DNA of 64,000 bases from contig CABUXV010000006.1 of the NCBI GenBank assembly GCA_902495595.1, positions 22,566 to 86,565 of the forward strand. The letters run 5' to 3'. Under the pieces are notes generated by a model. The model saw only the letters and a program-made list of their open reading frames with translations, made no database searches and was not told the origin of the DNA. A program made the translations under genes and the position numbers. Numbering within the stretch: the stretch's first letter is position 1; every line of letters begins with the position of its first letter. The stretch comes from an uncultured Eubacterium sp. Its GTDB lineage: Bacteria > Bacillota > Clostridia > Peptostreptococcales > Anaerovoracaceae. Below, piece after piece: positions 53,765 to 63,155 of this stretch.

Positions 53765-54871
53765 TTACTTAGATTCTCTTGCAGCAGTGATTGCTTCGAT
53801 CATGAGAGGAACTACCTTAAACAGGTCGCCTGTTATACCGTAATCAGCAATTTCAAATATAGGCGCCGTCTCATCTTTGTTTACTGCAATAATTAATTCG
53901 GAATCCTGCATTCCCGCTTTGTGCTGAATTGCTCCAGAAATACCAAGCGCAACGTACACTTTAGGATGTACAGTCTTTCCAGTCTGACCAACCTGATGGT
54001 CTGCCGAAAGCCATCCTGAATCTATGGTTACCCTGGAGCCGCCTACTACGCCGCCTCCAAATGCATCAGCAAGCTGTCCCGCAAGCTCGATACCTTTCTT
54101 AATATCCTTACCGATACCACGGCCTACAGATACGATAATATCTGCTCCGATAAGGTCAACTATCTGTTTAGCCTCTTTTACTACATCCAGAACCTGAGTC
54201 TTTATATCGTCTTTAGTTAATGATACAGGATAGTTTTCAACTACGCATGCATCTGCCTTTTCCTGCGAAAAAGGAGCTTTTTTCATAACGCCCGGACGAA
54301 CCGTGGACATACATGGACGGAATCTCGGGCAGATGATGGTTGCCATCAAATGTCCTCCGAATGCAGGTCTTGTCATCTTCAGGTTAACGTCTTCCATATC
54401 AAACTTAGTGTTTGATAAATCGAGAGTCGATGAAGTTTCCAGGAAGTTTACGTAATTGTTCATGTCTATATCCAGATGTGTACAGTCTGCTGTAAGACCT
54501 GTGTTAAGTCTTGCCGCACATCTAGGGCCGAGGTCACGACCGATATTGGACGCACCTAGTAAAATTACTTCCGGTTTTAAATCCATAGCTACATCGCATA
54601 TTACTTTCGTATAAGCATCTGTAGTGTATACTTCAAGCTCAGGGCTGTCGCATACTATTACTTTATCGGCACCGTATCCGCCTATTTCCTTAGCCAGACC
54701 TTCTACATTATGTCCGAGAAGGATTCCAACAAGGTTTGAACCTCTTTCGTCCGCCAGCTTTCTGCCTTCTGAAATCAGTTCAAAATCTGTGTTCATCAAT
54801 ACGCCGTTTCTCTGTTCGCAAAATACCCAAATATCTTTAAAAGCGTTTATATCTGCACTATTGAAAGCCAT
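53765..54871 (-). CDS. etfA: electron transfer flavoprotein alpha subunit
   Basis: The 368-residue protein has the N-terminal alpha/beta domain (IWVFCEQRNGVLMNTDFELI, ARLNTGLTADCTHLDID) and the C-terminal FAD-binding domain with GGSRVTIDSGWLSADHQVGQ, TGKTVHPKVYVALGISGAIQH, and FEIADYGITGDLFKVVPLMI. EtfA with EtfB passes electrons between the acyl-CoA dehydrogenase and a second partner. The gene lies 15 nt after etfB. Whether this Etf is electron-bifurcating cannot be told here. Confidence 0.94.
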   Translation of the reverse strand: MAFNSADINAFKDIWVFCEQRNGVLMNTDFELISEGRKLADERGSNLVGILLGHNVEGLAKEIGGYGADKVIVCDSPELEVYTTDAYTKVICDVAMDLKPEVILLGASNIGRDLGPRCAARLNTGLTADCTHLDIDMNNYVNFLETSSTLDLSNTKFDMEDVNLKMTRPAFGGHLMATIICPRFRPCMSTVRPGVMKKAPFSQEKADACVVENYPVSLTKDDIKTQVLDVVKEAKQIVDLIGADIIVSVGRGIGKDIKKGIELAGQLADAFGGGVVGGSRVTIDSGWLSADHQVGQTGKTVHPKVYVALGISGAIQHKAGMQDSELIIAVNKDETAPIFEIADYGITGDLFKVVPLMIEAITAARESK

Positions 54872-54886
54872 TGTTCTCTCCTTTCC

Positions 54887-55690
54887 CTAAATAACATGTT
54901 TTTCTAATAAAATATCTGCAAGTGTTTCAGCTGTCTTCTTGTCAGCTCCTTCAAGCATAACGCCAACGCCCTTGAGCGGAGGAGTAAATGACTTGAAGAT
55001 ATTTGTAGGAGAGCCTTTAAGACCAATCTTATCAAGCTCGATAAGCGGTTCATCCTTAAGCGCTTCAAAATCAAGAACGAGGAAAGGCTTTTCATAACAG
55101 TGGTTGATACCGTTAAGAGTCATGTATCTAGCCTTGCTGTCCTGGTCACTGATACAAGTAATTAAGCATGGAGTCTGAACCTTTATCTTCATATATCCAT
55201 CTTCAAGCATACGTTTTACAGTAACATCATTTCCTTCTTTTTCTATCTCAGCAGCATATGAAATCTGAGGCAGTCCAAGCTTTTCCGCAATCTGCGGACC
55301 TACCTGAGCAGTATCTCCGTCTATAGCCTGTCTTCCGCAGAATATCATGTCTTCATCGCTGAGACCGATGTTGTTGATAGCTGCCGATATTATCTGTGAT
55401 GTAGCGAATGTATCAGATCCGCCGAACTCTCTTGCTGAAATAAGCACTGCATCATCAGCGCCCATAGCCAGAAGTTCTCTGAGCATTCCTTCAGCAGGAG
55501 GAGGACCCATAGTTACCGCTGTCACCTGACATCCTGTAGCATCTTTTAATACAAGTGCCTGTTCCATAGCGATTAAATCATCGGGATTGATGATAGTCTG
55601 CATTGACGCACGGTTTAATGTTCCATCCGGATTTACTGCAACTACGCCGGAAGTATCCGGAACCTGTTTTACACAAACGAAAATTCTCAT
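54887..55690 (-). CDS. etfB: electron transfer flavoprotein beta subunit
   Basis: The 267-residue protein starts MRIFVCVKQVPDTSGVVAV, contains INPDDLIAMEQALVLKD, VTMGPPPAEGMLRELLAMGA, the flavin/nucleotide-binding DMIFCGRQAIDGDTAQVGPQ and a C-terminal arm (SPTNIFKSFTPPLKGVG) that wraps around EtfA. Length and motifs match clostridial EtfB. It lies 16 nt after the Acd gene and 15 nt before etfA. It supplies redox coupling for the dehydrogenase encoded just upstream. Confidence 0.94.
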   Translation of the reverse strand: MRIFVCVKQVPDTSGVVAVNPDGTLNRASMQTIINPDDLIAMEQALVLKDATGCQVTAVTMGPPPAEGMLRELLAMGADDAVLISAREFGGSDTFATSQIISAAINNIGLSDEDMIFCGRQAIDGDTAQVGPQIAEKLGLPQISYAAEIEKEGNDVTVKRMLEDGYMKIKVQTPCLITCISDQDSKARYMTLNGINHCYEKPFLVLDFEALKDEPLIELDKIGLKGSPTNIFKSFTPPLKGVGVMLEGADKKTAETLADILLEKHVI

Positions 55691-55706
55691 TCGAATACAC
55701 TCCTTC

Positions 55707-56852
55707 CTACTTATTCATTACCGCTCTGGCAATAACGACTTTATGGATTTCCGAAGTACCTTCGTAAATCTCTGTAAGCTTAGCATCTCTGTACATACGC
55801 TCTAAAGGATAGTCCTTCATGTAACCGTATCCACCGTGAATCTGAAGAGCTAAGTTTGTTACAAAACGAGCGTTTTCAGCTGCGTTTAACTTGCACATTG
55901 CTGCTTCCTTAGTGAAAGGCTTTTTAGCATCAGCAAGATATGATGCTGTATAAACCAAAGCTTTTGCTGCTTCTGTCTTCGTAGCCATTTCAGCAATATA
56001 CCACTGTATTCCCTGAAGTGCTGCTATTGGTTTTCCAAACTGCACACGTTCATGCATGTATTTAACAGAAAGGTCTATAGCCTCGTCCGCAACACCCATT
56101 GCCTGTGCGCCTACGCCGATTCTTGCAGCATCAAGAGCCTGCATGGCAATTTTGAATCCTTTGTTTTTCTTACCAAGCATGTTGGCAGCAGGCACTCTGC
56201 AGTCTTCAAATACAAGCTCTGCGGTTTCCGAACCTGCCAGTCCCATCTTATCCTCGATTTTACCATATGTAAATCCTGGCATTCCCTTTTCCACGATAAA
56301 CGCCGACATACCTCTTGTTCCAAGCTTAGGGTCTGTCATTGCAAATATAACCAGTACCCCTGCTCTTGCGCCTCCCGTGATAAAGCACTTTGTACCGTTT
56401 AATATATATTCATCTGTTTTTTCATCGTACACTGCTACAGTCTTAACACCTGCCGCATCAGACCCTGCATTAGGTTCTGTCAGCGCGAAAGCACCTAATT
56501 CTCCGCCTTTTGTAAGTCTTGGCAGATACTTCTCTTTCTGCTCCGCAGTACCGAAATCAAGTATTGTGTGTGGTGCAATAAGATGAATAGAAAGTGTTGC
56601 AGCTGAAGACATGCATTTTTTTGCAAACTCGGATACTGCAATAACCTTTTCAAGCATACCGCCGCCTGAACCGCCATACTGTTCAGGAACTCCGATTCCT
56701 GCAAAGCCTACTTCTGCCATTTTAGCAAAATTTTCTGCCGGAAATCTGTGTTCAGCATCAATTTCTGCTGCTATCGGTTCCAGCTCTTCTTCCGCAAATT
56801 GTGCAGCCAGCTTTTTTAACATTTCCTGTTCTTTAGTTAACGAAAAGTCCAT
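55707..56852 (-). CDS. acyl-CoA dehydrogenase / enoyl-CoA reductase
   Basis: The 381-residue flavoprotein shows FGTAEQKEKYLPRLTKG, LTEPNAGSDAAGVKT, CFITGGARAG, DKMGLAGSETAELVFEDCRV, RVQFGKPIAALQGIQ, and the catalytic Glu in LTEIYEGTSEIHKVVIARA, matching short-chain (butyryl-CoA-type) dehydrogenases. With EtfBA behind it, it most likely reduces an enoyl-CoA (crotonyl- or acryloyl-CoA) in a fermenter, though the reverse is possible. I start at MDFSLTKEQ, with AAAGG 9 nt upstream. It is the first gene of the operon. Confidence 0.93.
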   Translation of the reverse strand: MDFSLTKEQEMLKKLAAQFAEEELEPIAAEIDAEHRFPAENFAKMAEVGFAGIGVPEQYGGSGGGMLEKVIAVSEFAKKCMSSAATLSIHLIAPHTILDFGTAEQKEKYLPRLTKGGELGAFALTEPNAGSDAAGVKTVAVYDEKTDEYILNGTKCFITGGARAGVLVIFAMTDPKLGTRGMSAFIVEKGMPGFTYGKIEDKMGLAGSETAELVFEDCRVPAANMLGKKNKGFKIAMQALDAARIGVGAQAMGVADEAIDLSVKYMHERVQFGKPIAALQGIQWYIAEMATKTEAAKALVYTASYLADAKKPFTKEAAMCKLNAAENARFVTNLALQIHGGYGYMKDYPLERMYRDAKLTEIYEGTSEIHKVVIARAVMNK

Positions 56853-56972
56853 ATTTTTCATCCTTTCTTAAAATATTGTACGAAAAAGCAATTTTCATTA
56901 TCTTATTTATAATTGATATAGCAACTGTAAAGTCAAGTAATAATATATTTTTTATTGTTACAAATTTCACAT

Positions 56973-57007
56973 TCATAAAAAAAACACTCACTTAAGGTGA
57001 GTGTTTT
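56973..57007 (-). terminator. terminator of the cation transporter gene
   Basis: ACACTCAC and GTGAGTGT form a perfect 8-bp stem extended by A-T pairs, and eight T residues follow on the minus strand. It lies directly after the cation diffusion facilitator gene. Confidence 0.9.
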
Positions 57008-57025
57008 TGTATGGAAATGTATATA

Positions 57026-57919
57026 TTATTCTATCTCAGGGATTATTTCAAGATACACATTATCATATGATTTGGATAACTCTTCAATTATTTCATCATG
57101 CGCATACTTTAAATTGCTTATACTGACCAGATCCCCTTCTGGAGTTATGTATACCTCTATCCAGATTTTTCTTCCGGTTTTAATGATATCTAAAAATTCT
57201 ATATCATATTTATACTTTTTTAATGCTTCATATGCCTTTTGCCTTATATTATCAACAATCTCCTTTTTGGGAGCAAACAGTATCAGATTTTTAATGCTTT
57301 CCGCAAACATAACTATCGGCTCTCTTATTAAAGTGACAGCCATTATTAAGGCAATAAGAGGGTCTAAATAAGGCGAAATCCATCCAAATGAAGTTCCCTG
57401 CAGTATTATTTGAATAATAAAGGCTATTCCAACGCCAAATGTGCTTAATGAATCTATTCTCCACATACACAAATCAGCTTTTGTCGTAGGCGAAGAAAGC
57501 TTTTTATTCATATGCCGAAGTATAAAATACATCACGAGCCCTAAAACCGCCATTGATATTTCAAAGGTTGCAACAGCCCCGGCGTTGATATTATGCCCCC
57601 CTGACATAATCAGTCTTATATTATCTATAACAAGTTTAACCGTAATTGCTATTAAAGCTCCGTATTTTACTATTAAAAACAATGATTCAACCTGAGAAAA
57701 TCCATAGGGTCTTTTTTCTGTAACAGGCTGATACAGAAGCGGTACAAGCATCATAAAAGGTCCGAGCATAATAATATCTGCAATATCGAACAGACAATCC
57801 ATTATAACTGCCTGCGAACGGCTTACAAAAGCCATTATTATTTCTGCTATCAGAAGCAGCAGCGAACCTGTAAAAGATACTTTTAAGATAAGTTTCTCCA
57901 TCCGCAAATCTTCATCCAC
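57026..57919 (-). CDS. cation diffusion facilitator (CDF) family transporter
   Basis: The 297-residue protein has about five or six membrane helices and the CDF layout: helix 2 with AVIMDCLFDIADIIMLG (D-x3-D metal site variant), SQVESLFLIVKYGALI, helix 5 with WRIDSLSTFGVGIAF in place of the usual H-x3-D, PYLDPLIALIMAVTLI, then a cytoplasmic C-terminal domain (KKYKYDIEFLDIIKTGRKIW-IEVYITPEGDL). CDF proteins export divalent cations such as zinc, cobalt or manganese in exchange for protons. The altered helix-5 residues make the cation uncertain. It is a single-gene unit. Confidence 0.8.
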   Translation of the reverse strand: MDEDLRMEKLILKVSFTGSLLLLIAEIIMAFVSRSQAVIMDCLFDIADIIMLGPFMMLVPLLYQPVTEKRPYGFSQVESLFLIVKYGALIAITVKLVIDNIRLIMSGGHNINAGAVATFEISMAVLGLVMYFILRHMNKKLSSPTTKADLCMWRIDSLSTFGVGIAFIIQIILQGTSFGWISPYLDPLIALIMAVTLIREPIVMFAESIKNLILFAPKKEIVDNIRQKAYEALKKYKYDIEFLDIIKTGRKIWIEVYITPEGDLVSISNLKYAHDEIIEELSKSYDNVYLEIIPEIE

Positions 57920-58009
57920 AATTTCACATCCTTCCTTTGCATATAATTATACACCTGCTTATCTGTACTATGTTGCGGGATTTAACGGACAAATATGACC
58001 TAAATGCAT

Positions 58010-58038
58010 AAAAAGCAGCATATAAAATGCTGCTTTTT
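58010..58038 (-). terminator. terminator of the Bce-type regulatory gene cluster
   Basis: AAAAAGCAGCAT and ATGCTGCTTTTT pair perfectly over 12 bp, with a loop of ATAAA, just after the HD-domain gene. Confidence 0.8.
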
Positions 58039-58041
58039 AGA

Positions 58042-58650
58042 TTATTTCTCATCTAAATCAAAATCTATTCTGCCTTTGTTTACATTTGGTTTAATAAAAT
58101 TTTCATATGAGTACTGCCAAAGTTTTTCCGAACCCAAAGGAGTGTTTTTATTTCTGTTTAAAATCTGTGATAGTTTCACACCTCTTTCTTCCCAGCTCTT
58201 TCCTTCAGTCATATTATTCAGCATTACCGGCTGAAAATTATCCAAAGCTCTGGCGAATCTTGCCTCTGCGCTGGTACCTGCCTCAAATTCTTTCCAAAGA
58301 TTAAGAAATTTTAAAGCCTGCTTCTCTGGAAGAATATTAAAAATCCGGTCCGCAGCTTTTCCCTCCCGATTCTGCTGAGATTCCTTTCCCTGCTCATCAT
58401 ATGCATATGTGTCCCCTGCATCTATTTCCACTATGTCATGAATCAAAATCATAGATATTACTTTAAGCAAATCTATTTTATCATTGGAATACTCTTCCAG
58501 CACCATTGCCATAACAGCCATATGCCACGCGTGTTCCGCATCGTTTTCCTTTGTTATTCCATCAGAAATATATGTCTGTCTTTTAACAAACTTTTCTTTA
58601 TCTATTTCTTTGCAGAAATCCATTTGTCTTTCAAAGTCACTTTTATTCAA
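58042..58650 (-). CDS. HD-domain phosphohydrolase
   Basis: The 202-residue protein has an HD_3-type metal-dependent phosphohydrolase domain: NDAEHAWHMAVMAMVLEEY with the first His, LIHDIVEIDAGDTYAYDEQG with the HD pair, and a later Asp in FARALDNFQPVM. Related proteins are YfbR-like 5'-deoxynucleotidases. I start at a TTG (LNKSDFERQM) because AGGAGGG lies 5-7 nt upstream; the longer in-frame ATG would overlap the histidine kinase gene. It follows the kinase gene by 16 nt, so it is probably co-transcribed, but a shared role is not apparent. Confidence 0.8.
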   Translation of the reverse strand: MNKSDFERQMDFCKEIDKEKFVKRQTYISDGITKENDAEHAWHMAVMAMVLEEYSNDKIDLLKVISMILIHDIVEIDAGDTYAYDEQGKESQQNREGKAADRIFNILPEKQALKFLNLWKEFEAGTSAEARFARALDNFQPVMLNNMTEGKSWEERGVKLSQILNRNKNTPLGSEKLWQYSYENFIKPNVNKGRIDFDLDEK

Positions 58651-58666
58651 AATTCCCTCCTGCTTA

Positions 58667-59656
58667 TTAAGCGGATACAGGTTTAAAAGATTCAAAAGCC
58701 AGTTTAATTTCCGTATATTCTCCGATTTTCGAATCTACGCTTATATCTATTTTAAGATGACCGCACAGTTCCTTTACAATATAAAGCCCCATTCCCGTAC
58801 CGTTTCCTGATAAGTTGCCGTTTGTACCTGTAAATCCCCGGTCGAATACCCGGTTTATTTCATAAGAATGAATTCCTATGCCATTATCACGTACAATTAT
58901 AACACCTCTTTCAGAATCAGCTTTAAGCTCTACATGACATTTTAAGCAATACTTGCTGCAGTTTACAAGAATCTGTTTAAAAATAAAAATCAGGGATTTT
59001 TCGTCCGTATAAACCTTGAAATCTCCCGAGATATCAACACTAATACCTGCACTTATAAGAAGCTCCATCTGGCTTTTTACAGCTATGTTCATTGCGTTTG
59101 AAACTTTTATTTCCTTTATTTGAATATCATTTTCAATAGTGCGCATACGACCATAATATAAAATACTTTCGGTCAGATTATCAGCCCGCTTCAGTTCCTT
59201 TTTCAGTTTTATAATATCAGCCTTATTATCCAATATAAGGAAGCACGCCGTAAGAGGTGTTTTTATTTCATGCACCCAACTTTCCAGATAATCCTGATAC
59301 TCTTCCTTTTCTCTGACTGCATTTTCCACTTCGTTTATAGCTGAACGGGAAACGGTCTTCATTATTTCATAATATCTTTTTTCTGCCGGATTTAACGGCA
59401 TGGGCAAAATTTCACCTGCCAAATATTTATCCCCAACCTCGTCAAGAATTCTTTCCAGTTTTTCGAGCCTGCGGTTTTCAAAGATAAAACTGCAAACTAT
59501 CCATCCCAATATTAGGAATGAGATAAATGTAAAACTCAAAAATATTATCCCTTTATCAGCCTCCGCTGCAGCCATTGAGACTACCAGTACAACCGTTCCT
59601 ATCCCCAGAAAACATAAAGTTACACCCTTTGACAATATATAATCTTTTATGTTCAT
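58667..59656 (-). CDS. Bce-type sensor histidine kinase
   Basis: The 329-residue protein has two N-terminal membrane helices (LCFLGIGTVVLVVSMAAAEA and IIFLSFTFISFLILGWIVCS) with almost no extracellular loop, the H-box ESWVHEIKTPLTACFLILDN, and the ATPase boxes NCSKYCLKC, VRDNGIGIHSYEI and GNGTGMGLYIVKELCGHL. This intramembrane-sensing layout matches BceS-type kinases that detect peptide antibiotics through a BceAB transporter, which is encoded two genes upstream. It overlaps the response regulator stop by 4 nt. Confidence 0.88.
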   Translation of the reverse strand: MNIKDYILSKGVTLCFLGIGTVVLVVSMAAAEADKGIIFLSFTFISFLILGWIVCSFIFENRRLEKLERILDEVGDKYLAGEILPMPLNPAEKRYYEIMKTVSRSAINEVENAVREKEEYQDYLESWVHEIKTPLTACFLILDNKADIIKLKKELKRADNLTESILYYGRMRTIENDIQIKEIKVSNAMNIAVKSQMELLISAGISVDISGDFKVYTDEKSLIFIFKQILVNCSKYCLKCHVELKADSERGVIIVRDNGIGIHSYEINRVFDRGFTGTNGNLSGNGTGMGLYIVKELCGHLKIDISVDSKIGEYTEIKLAFESFKPVSA

Positions 59657-60264
59657 AGTCTGTACCCCGTACCCCTAACCGTACGTATATATCCTTTAGC
59701 TCCCAGCTTTTTTAACTTTTCCCTCAAACGGCTTATATTTACATATAGAGTGTTTTCATCAATATAGAGGCTGTCATTCCACAGTTCTTCTATTATTTCT
59801 TCTTTGCGGCAAAGGTCGTGTTTCATAAGACATGCAAGTATCCTCGTCTCATTTTTTGTAAGTTCTGTACTTTTATCTTCAAATGAAACCGTCATGTCCG
59901 AAAGATTTAAGCTTAATTCTCTGCACGTCAGAAAAGATTTGTCACTTCGTTTCAGAAATCTCGCAATCCTAGCCAATAATACAGATGAATTGTAAGGCTT
60001 TCTTATATAATCATCTGCCCCTACTCCAAATGCCAATATCTCATCTTCTGCTTTATCTCTGGCGGTTAAAAATATAACCGGTATATCCGACTGCTGTCTT
60101 AGCTTTATGCATATTTCATAACCATTTTCCTGCGGCAGGTTTATATCAAGCAAAGCTAAATCACACGGAGGTTCACAGACAACCATATATCCATTAGTCC
60201 TCAGAAGAACGGTCAGCTCTTTTTTTATACTCTCATCATCCTCTACAAGCAATATACGCTCCAC
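59653..60264 (-). CDS. OmpR-type response regulator with a shortened receiver
   Basis: The 203-residue protein has a receiver domain (ILLVEDDESIKKEL, LALLDINLPQENG with phosphoacceptor Asp40, IFLTARDK, YIRKPYN) and an OmpR winged helix (LTKNETRILACLMKHDLCRK, IDENTLYVNISRLREKLKKL, YIRTVRGTGYRL). The receiver runs NGYMVVCEPPCDLALLD, so about 13-16 residues normally between the first helix and the phosphorylated strand are absent; Asp40 would usually be near 52-55. The rest of the protein is regular. It precedes the kinase gene and probably controls the ABC transporter gene pair just upstream. Confidence 0.85.
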   Translation of the reverse strand: MERILLVEDDESIKKELTVLLRTNGYMVVCEPPCDLALLDINLPQENGYEICIKLRQQSDIPVIFLTARDKAEDEILAFGVGADDYIRKPYNSSVLLARIARFLKRSDKSFLTCRELSLNLSDMTVSFEDKSTELTKNETRILACLMKHDLCRKEEIIEELWNDSLYIDENTLYVNISRLREKLKKLGAKGYIRTVRGTGYRL

Positions 60265-60361
60265 TTTAATACCTCGCTTATCTGATATATTTATTTTAAG
60301 TTTAATTCAGTATGTTAATTATGTCAAATGGGATAAACAGACGCTGCTTATATACATTACT

Positions 60362-62347
60362 TCAAGTTTTTTGTCTTGAAATCACATTTCTTTTTGCTAC
60401 AAGGTATGTTGCCATAAAGTACAATGTATAAATTATAACGGCAGCAATAGTTATTATAAATGAAATCATATATATCTTAGTATATTCTTTATCTATGCCG
60501 GCCATCTGCATTATCTCTGCACATAGATACGATACCGGAAAACTCATAATAACCGGAAGTGCAAAAGGCAGAAAGAAAAAGCTGAATATCTGCCTGAATA
60601 AACTTCTGCACTGCTGCTTTTCACCTGCTCCAAGCTGAAACAGTATACTGTATCTCCTTTTATCTTCATTTATTCCCGAAAGGGTTTTAAGAGCTATTAC
60701 CGCCATTGCCATAAGTATAAATACTACTGCAATATACAGGGCTCCCGTTACAAATACAGCAGAGAAGTTATTTCTGTCAATTCGCTCATATTCTTTTATA
60801 TCATATTGGCTGTTCAAATAATTGTATGAAACTCCTCCGCTTTCTTCCCTGATTTCATAAGATAATTCACCATGCATAGATACGGCATCATATCTCTCAT
60901 TTTTAAGTGTATAGCTTATACAGTTTCCTTCAATATCCAGTCCTTTTACTGCTTCATCCGGAACCACAGCGGTAAAATAATCCATGAATACTTTTGCATT
61001 TTCTATCATTCCCTTATATTTATACAATTTACCTCCAAGAGAAAGCTCTGCATGAGAGAAATCATTACTTTCAACTTGCGCACCCGTTCCTGGCACAATC
61101 ATAAACTCACCATTTAATTCAATAGGCCTATTTCCAAGCGCTGTCCATAATCTGTTGAAATCACTTTCGGAAATAACAGTGTCATTCAATCCTCCATATC
61201 CTTGACCCGACCATTTTGTGAACCCATGCAAATAATTATTTCCCGTATCATAAATAACATAAGGAATTTTTTTCTCTATATCATTGTATTTTTCTATTAT
61301 TCTCTCTCCCTCTTCAACACTTATAGGGCTTATACCGTCTCCCGTCCGAATACTGTCTTTCATCAAGGTTATATCAAAAGGATAATTTTTTTCTATACTT
61401 AGTTCATCACTTATCTTTTGACAAAAGGCAACATTCGCGCCTATAATAGCGAATGCTATAAGAAAAGATATTATTCCTGCTATTACAGCGTTTGAGTTTA
61501 GCTTTCCCGAAAGCTGTCTCAATGTAAATGTATTTGTACCTTTACTGCAAAATCGTTTATTTTTCAGCATTATATTAACAATACTCTTGGATGCAGCTAT
61601 ATGAAATACTATAAGAGACAACGAAAAAACAACTATGCTCACAATCATCATGTTCCCTGAGCTCATACCTTTGATAAGAGATTTTGCATCTGAATTAAAC
61701 ATAACCAATGATACAGCCATCGCTGCCAAAGAACATAAGGAAAAAGTCATCCAAAGTGCAGGATATCTAACGCTCCTTTTTACATGCCTGTCCCCGTAAA
61801 TCAAATCATATATTTTTACATTCTTCAGATAAAATGCTGATGTCAGCGATGACAATACAAAAACACCCAATACTAAAATTATCGTAAGAATCAGACCTTT
61901 AACAGAGTAATCGGCCATTGTTATATCTATTTCCATAAGTTTTGTAATAAAAGCCATCATCGCCTGATAGATAAACAACCCTGCACCTATCCCGGCAGCC
62001 AAAGCTGTAATACACATGAACATGGTCTCTGCAATAAAAACAGAAAGTATGTTCTTCCTTGTCATTCCTAAAGTAAGATATGTTCCAAATTCTTTTTTTC
62101 TCAGTTTAAGCATAAACGATGTTGCATATCCCAGAACAAAGGCAACTATCAAAGATACGAACACCGTAATTATTATAAGCCCGGATGCAAGGTTTTCCAT
62201 AGTCTCCGCTTTTTCAATCATTTGCCTGCTGAAAATAACATTGTTTACAGAAAATATTAAAGACACTGTCATAGCCACTGTTATAAAGTAAATAAGATAA
62301 TTTCCCATCTGCCTTTTTACATTTCTTAAAGCGATTTTAAAGAACAT
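60362..62347 (-). CDS. BceB-type ABC transporter permease
   Basis: The 661-residue permease starts MFFKIALRNVKRQMGNYLIY and has an FtsX-like pattern of about ten membrane helices with a large extracytoplasmic domain of some 200 residues between helices 7 and 8 (roughly from FCQKISDELSIEKNYPFDIT to the helix GALYIAVVFILMAMAVIAL). This layout is specific to Bce-type antimicrobial peptide sensing and detoxification transporters. I start where GGAGGTGAT precedes the ATG; an upstream in-frame start would run through the ATPase gene. It overlaps the ATPase gene by 11 nt. Confidence 0.88.
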   Translation of the reverse strand: MFFKIALRNVKRQMGNYLIYFITVAMTVSLIFSVNNVIFSRQMIEKAETMENLASGLIIITVFVSLIVAFVLGYATSFMLKLRKKEFGTYLTLGMTRKNILSVFIAETMFMCITALAAGIGAGLFIYQAMMAFITKLMEIDITMADYSVKGLILTIILVLGVFVLSSLTSAFYLKNVKIYDLIYGDRHVKRSVRYPALWMTFSLCSLAAMAVSLVMFNSDAKSLIKGMSSGNMMIVSIVVFSLSLIVFHIAASKSIVNIMLKNKRFCSKGTNTFTLRQLSGKLNSNAVIAGIISFLIAFAIIGANVAFCQKISDELSIEKNYPFDITLMKDSIRTGDGISPISVEEGERIIEKYNDIEKKIPYVIYDTGNNYLHGFTKWSGQGYGGLNDTVISESDFNRLWTALGNRPIELNGEFMIVPGTGAQVESNDFSHAELSLGGKLYKYKGMIENAKVFMDYFTAVVPDEAVKGLDIEGNCISYTLKNERYDAVSMHGELSYEIREESGGVSYNYLNSQYDIKEYERIDRNNFSAVFVTGALYIAVVFILMAMAVIALKTLSGINEDKRRYSILFQLGAGEKQQCRSLFRQIFSFFFLPFALPVIMSFPVSYLCAEIMQMAGIDKEYTKIYMISFIITIAAVIIYTLYFMATYLVAKRNVISRQKT

Positions 62348-63101
62348 CAATATCACCTCCAAGGCTTGCCGTAACAGAAAGTATTTCCCTGTACATAGTC
62401 TGCCTGTCCCTGTCTCCTTTAAATATTTCGCTCCATATTCTGCCATCCTTTAAAAACAATATCCTATCCGCATAAGAACCTATGTCAGCATCATGTGTAA
62501 CCATTAGTATCGTCGTCTTTAATGTCTTATTAAGCATCTGAAAAACTTTCATAAGATTCTTTGAATTTTTAGAGTCCAGCGCCCCTGTAGGTTCATCTGC
62601 CAATACAATAGCCGGATTTGTTATTACAGCTCGTGCGCATGCAGCCCTCTGTCTCTGCCCTCCCGAAAGTTCATAGGGAAATTTTTTAAGCTGTTCATTC
62701 AATCCAAGCATTCCTGAAATATTGTCAACCATCTTATTTGATTTCGCAAAAGATATTTTCTTAAGATTGAGAGGCAAAGCAATATTCTCTTCCACAGTCA
62801 GCGTATCCAATAGATTATAATCTTGAAAAATAAATCCCAGTTTATCCCTTCTGAAATCAGACAAAAACTTTTCTTTCATATCCGCGATATTCCGGTTTTC
62901 CAGAATTATTTTACCTCCGCTGACCCTGTCTATGGTTGAGATAACATTCAGCAAAGTACTCTTGCCTGACCCGGATGCTCCCATAATCGCTGTAAATTCT
63001 CCCTTGCCAACTGTAAAGGATATCCCATCCAGTGCTTTTGTTACAACGCTTCCTGCCCCGTAATACTTAACTACATTAACAACCTTTAAAATTTCATCCA
63101 T
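62337..63101 (-). CDS. BceA-type ABC transporter ATPase
   Basis: The 254-residue ATPase of the MacB/BceA class carries Walker A GASGSGKSTLLNVIS, Q-loop IFQDYNLLDTLTVEENI, signature ELSGGQRQRAACARA, Walker B IVLADEPTGALDSKN and the His switch MVTHDADIG. It energises the FtsX-like permease encoded just downstream. The four genes (ATPase, permease, response regulator, kinase) form a classical Bce-type module. Confidence 0.94.
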   Translation of the reverse strand: MDEILKVVNVVKYYGAGSVVTKALDGISFTVGKGEFTAIMGASGSGKSTLLNVISTIDRVSGGKIILENRNIADMKEKFLSDFRRDKLGFIFQDYNLLDTLTVEENIALPLNLKKISFAKSNKMVDNISGMLGLNEQLKKFPYELSGGQRQRAACARAVITNPAIVLADEPTGALDSKNSKNLMKVFQMLNKTLKTTILMVTHDADIGSYADRILFLKDGRIWSEIFKGDRDRQTMYREILSVTASLGGDIDVL

Positions 63102-63155
63102 TGTAAAGCCTCCTGTATTTTAAATCTTTATTTTCTTAAATACCGAATACAGCAC

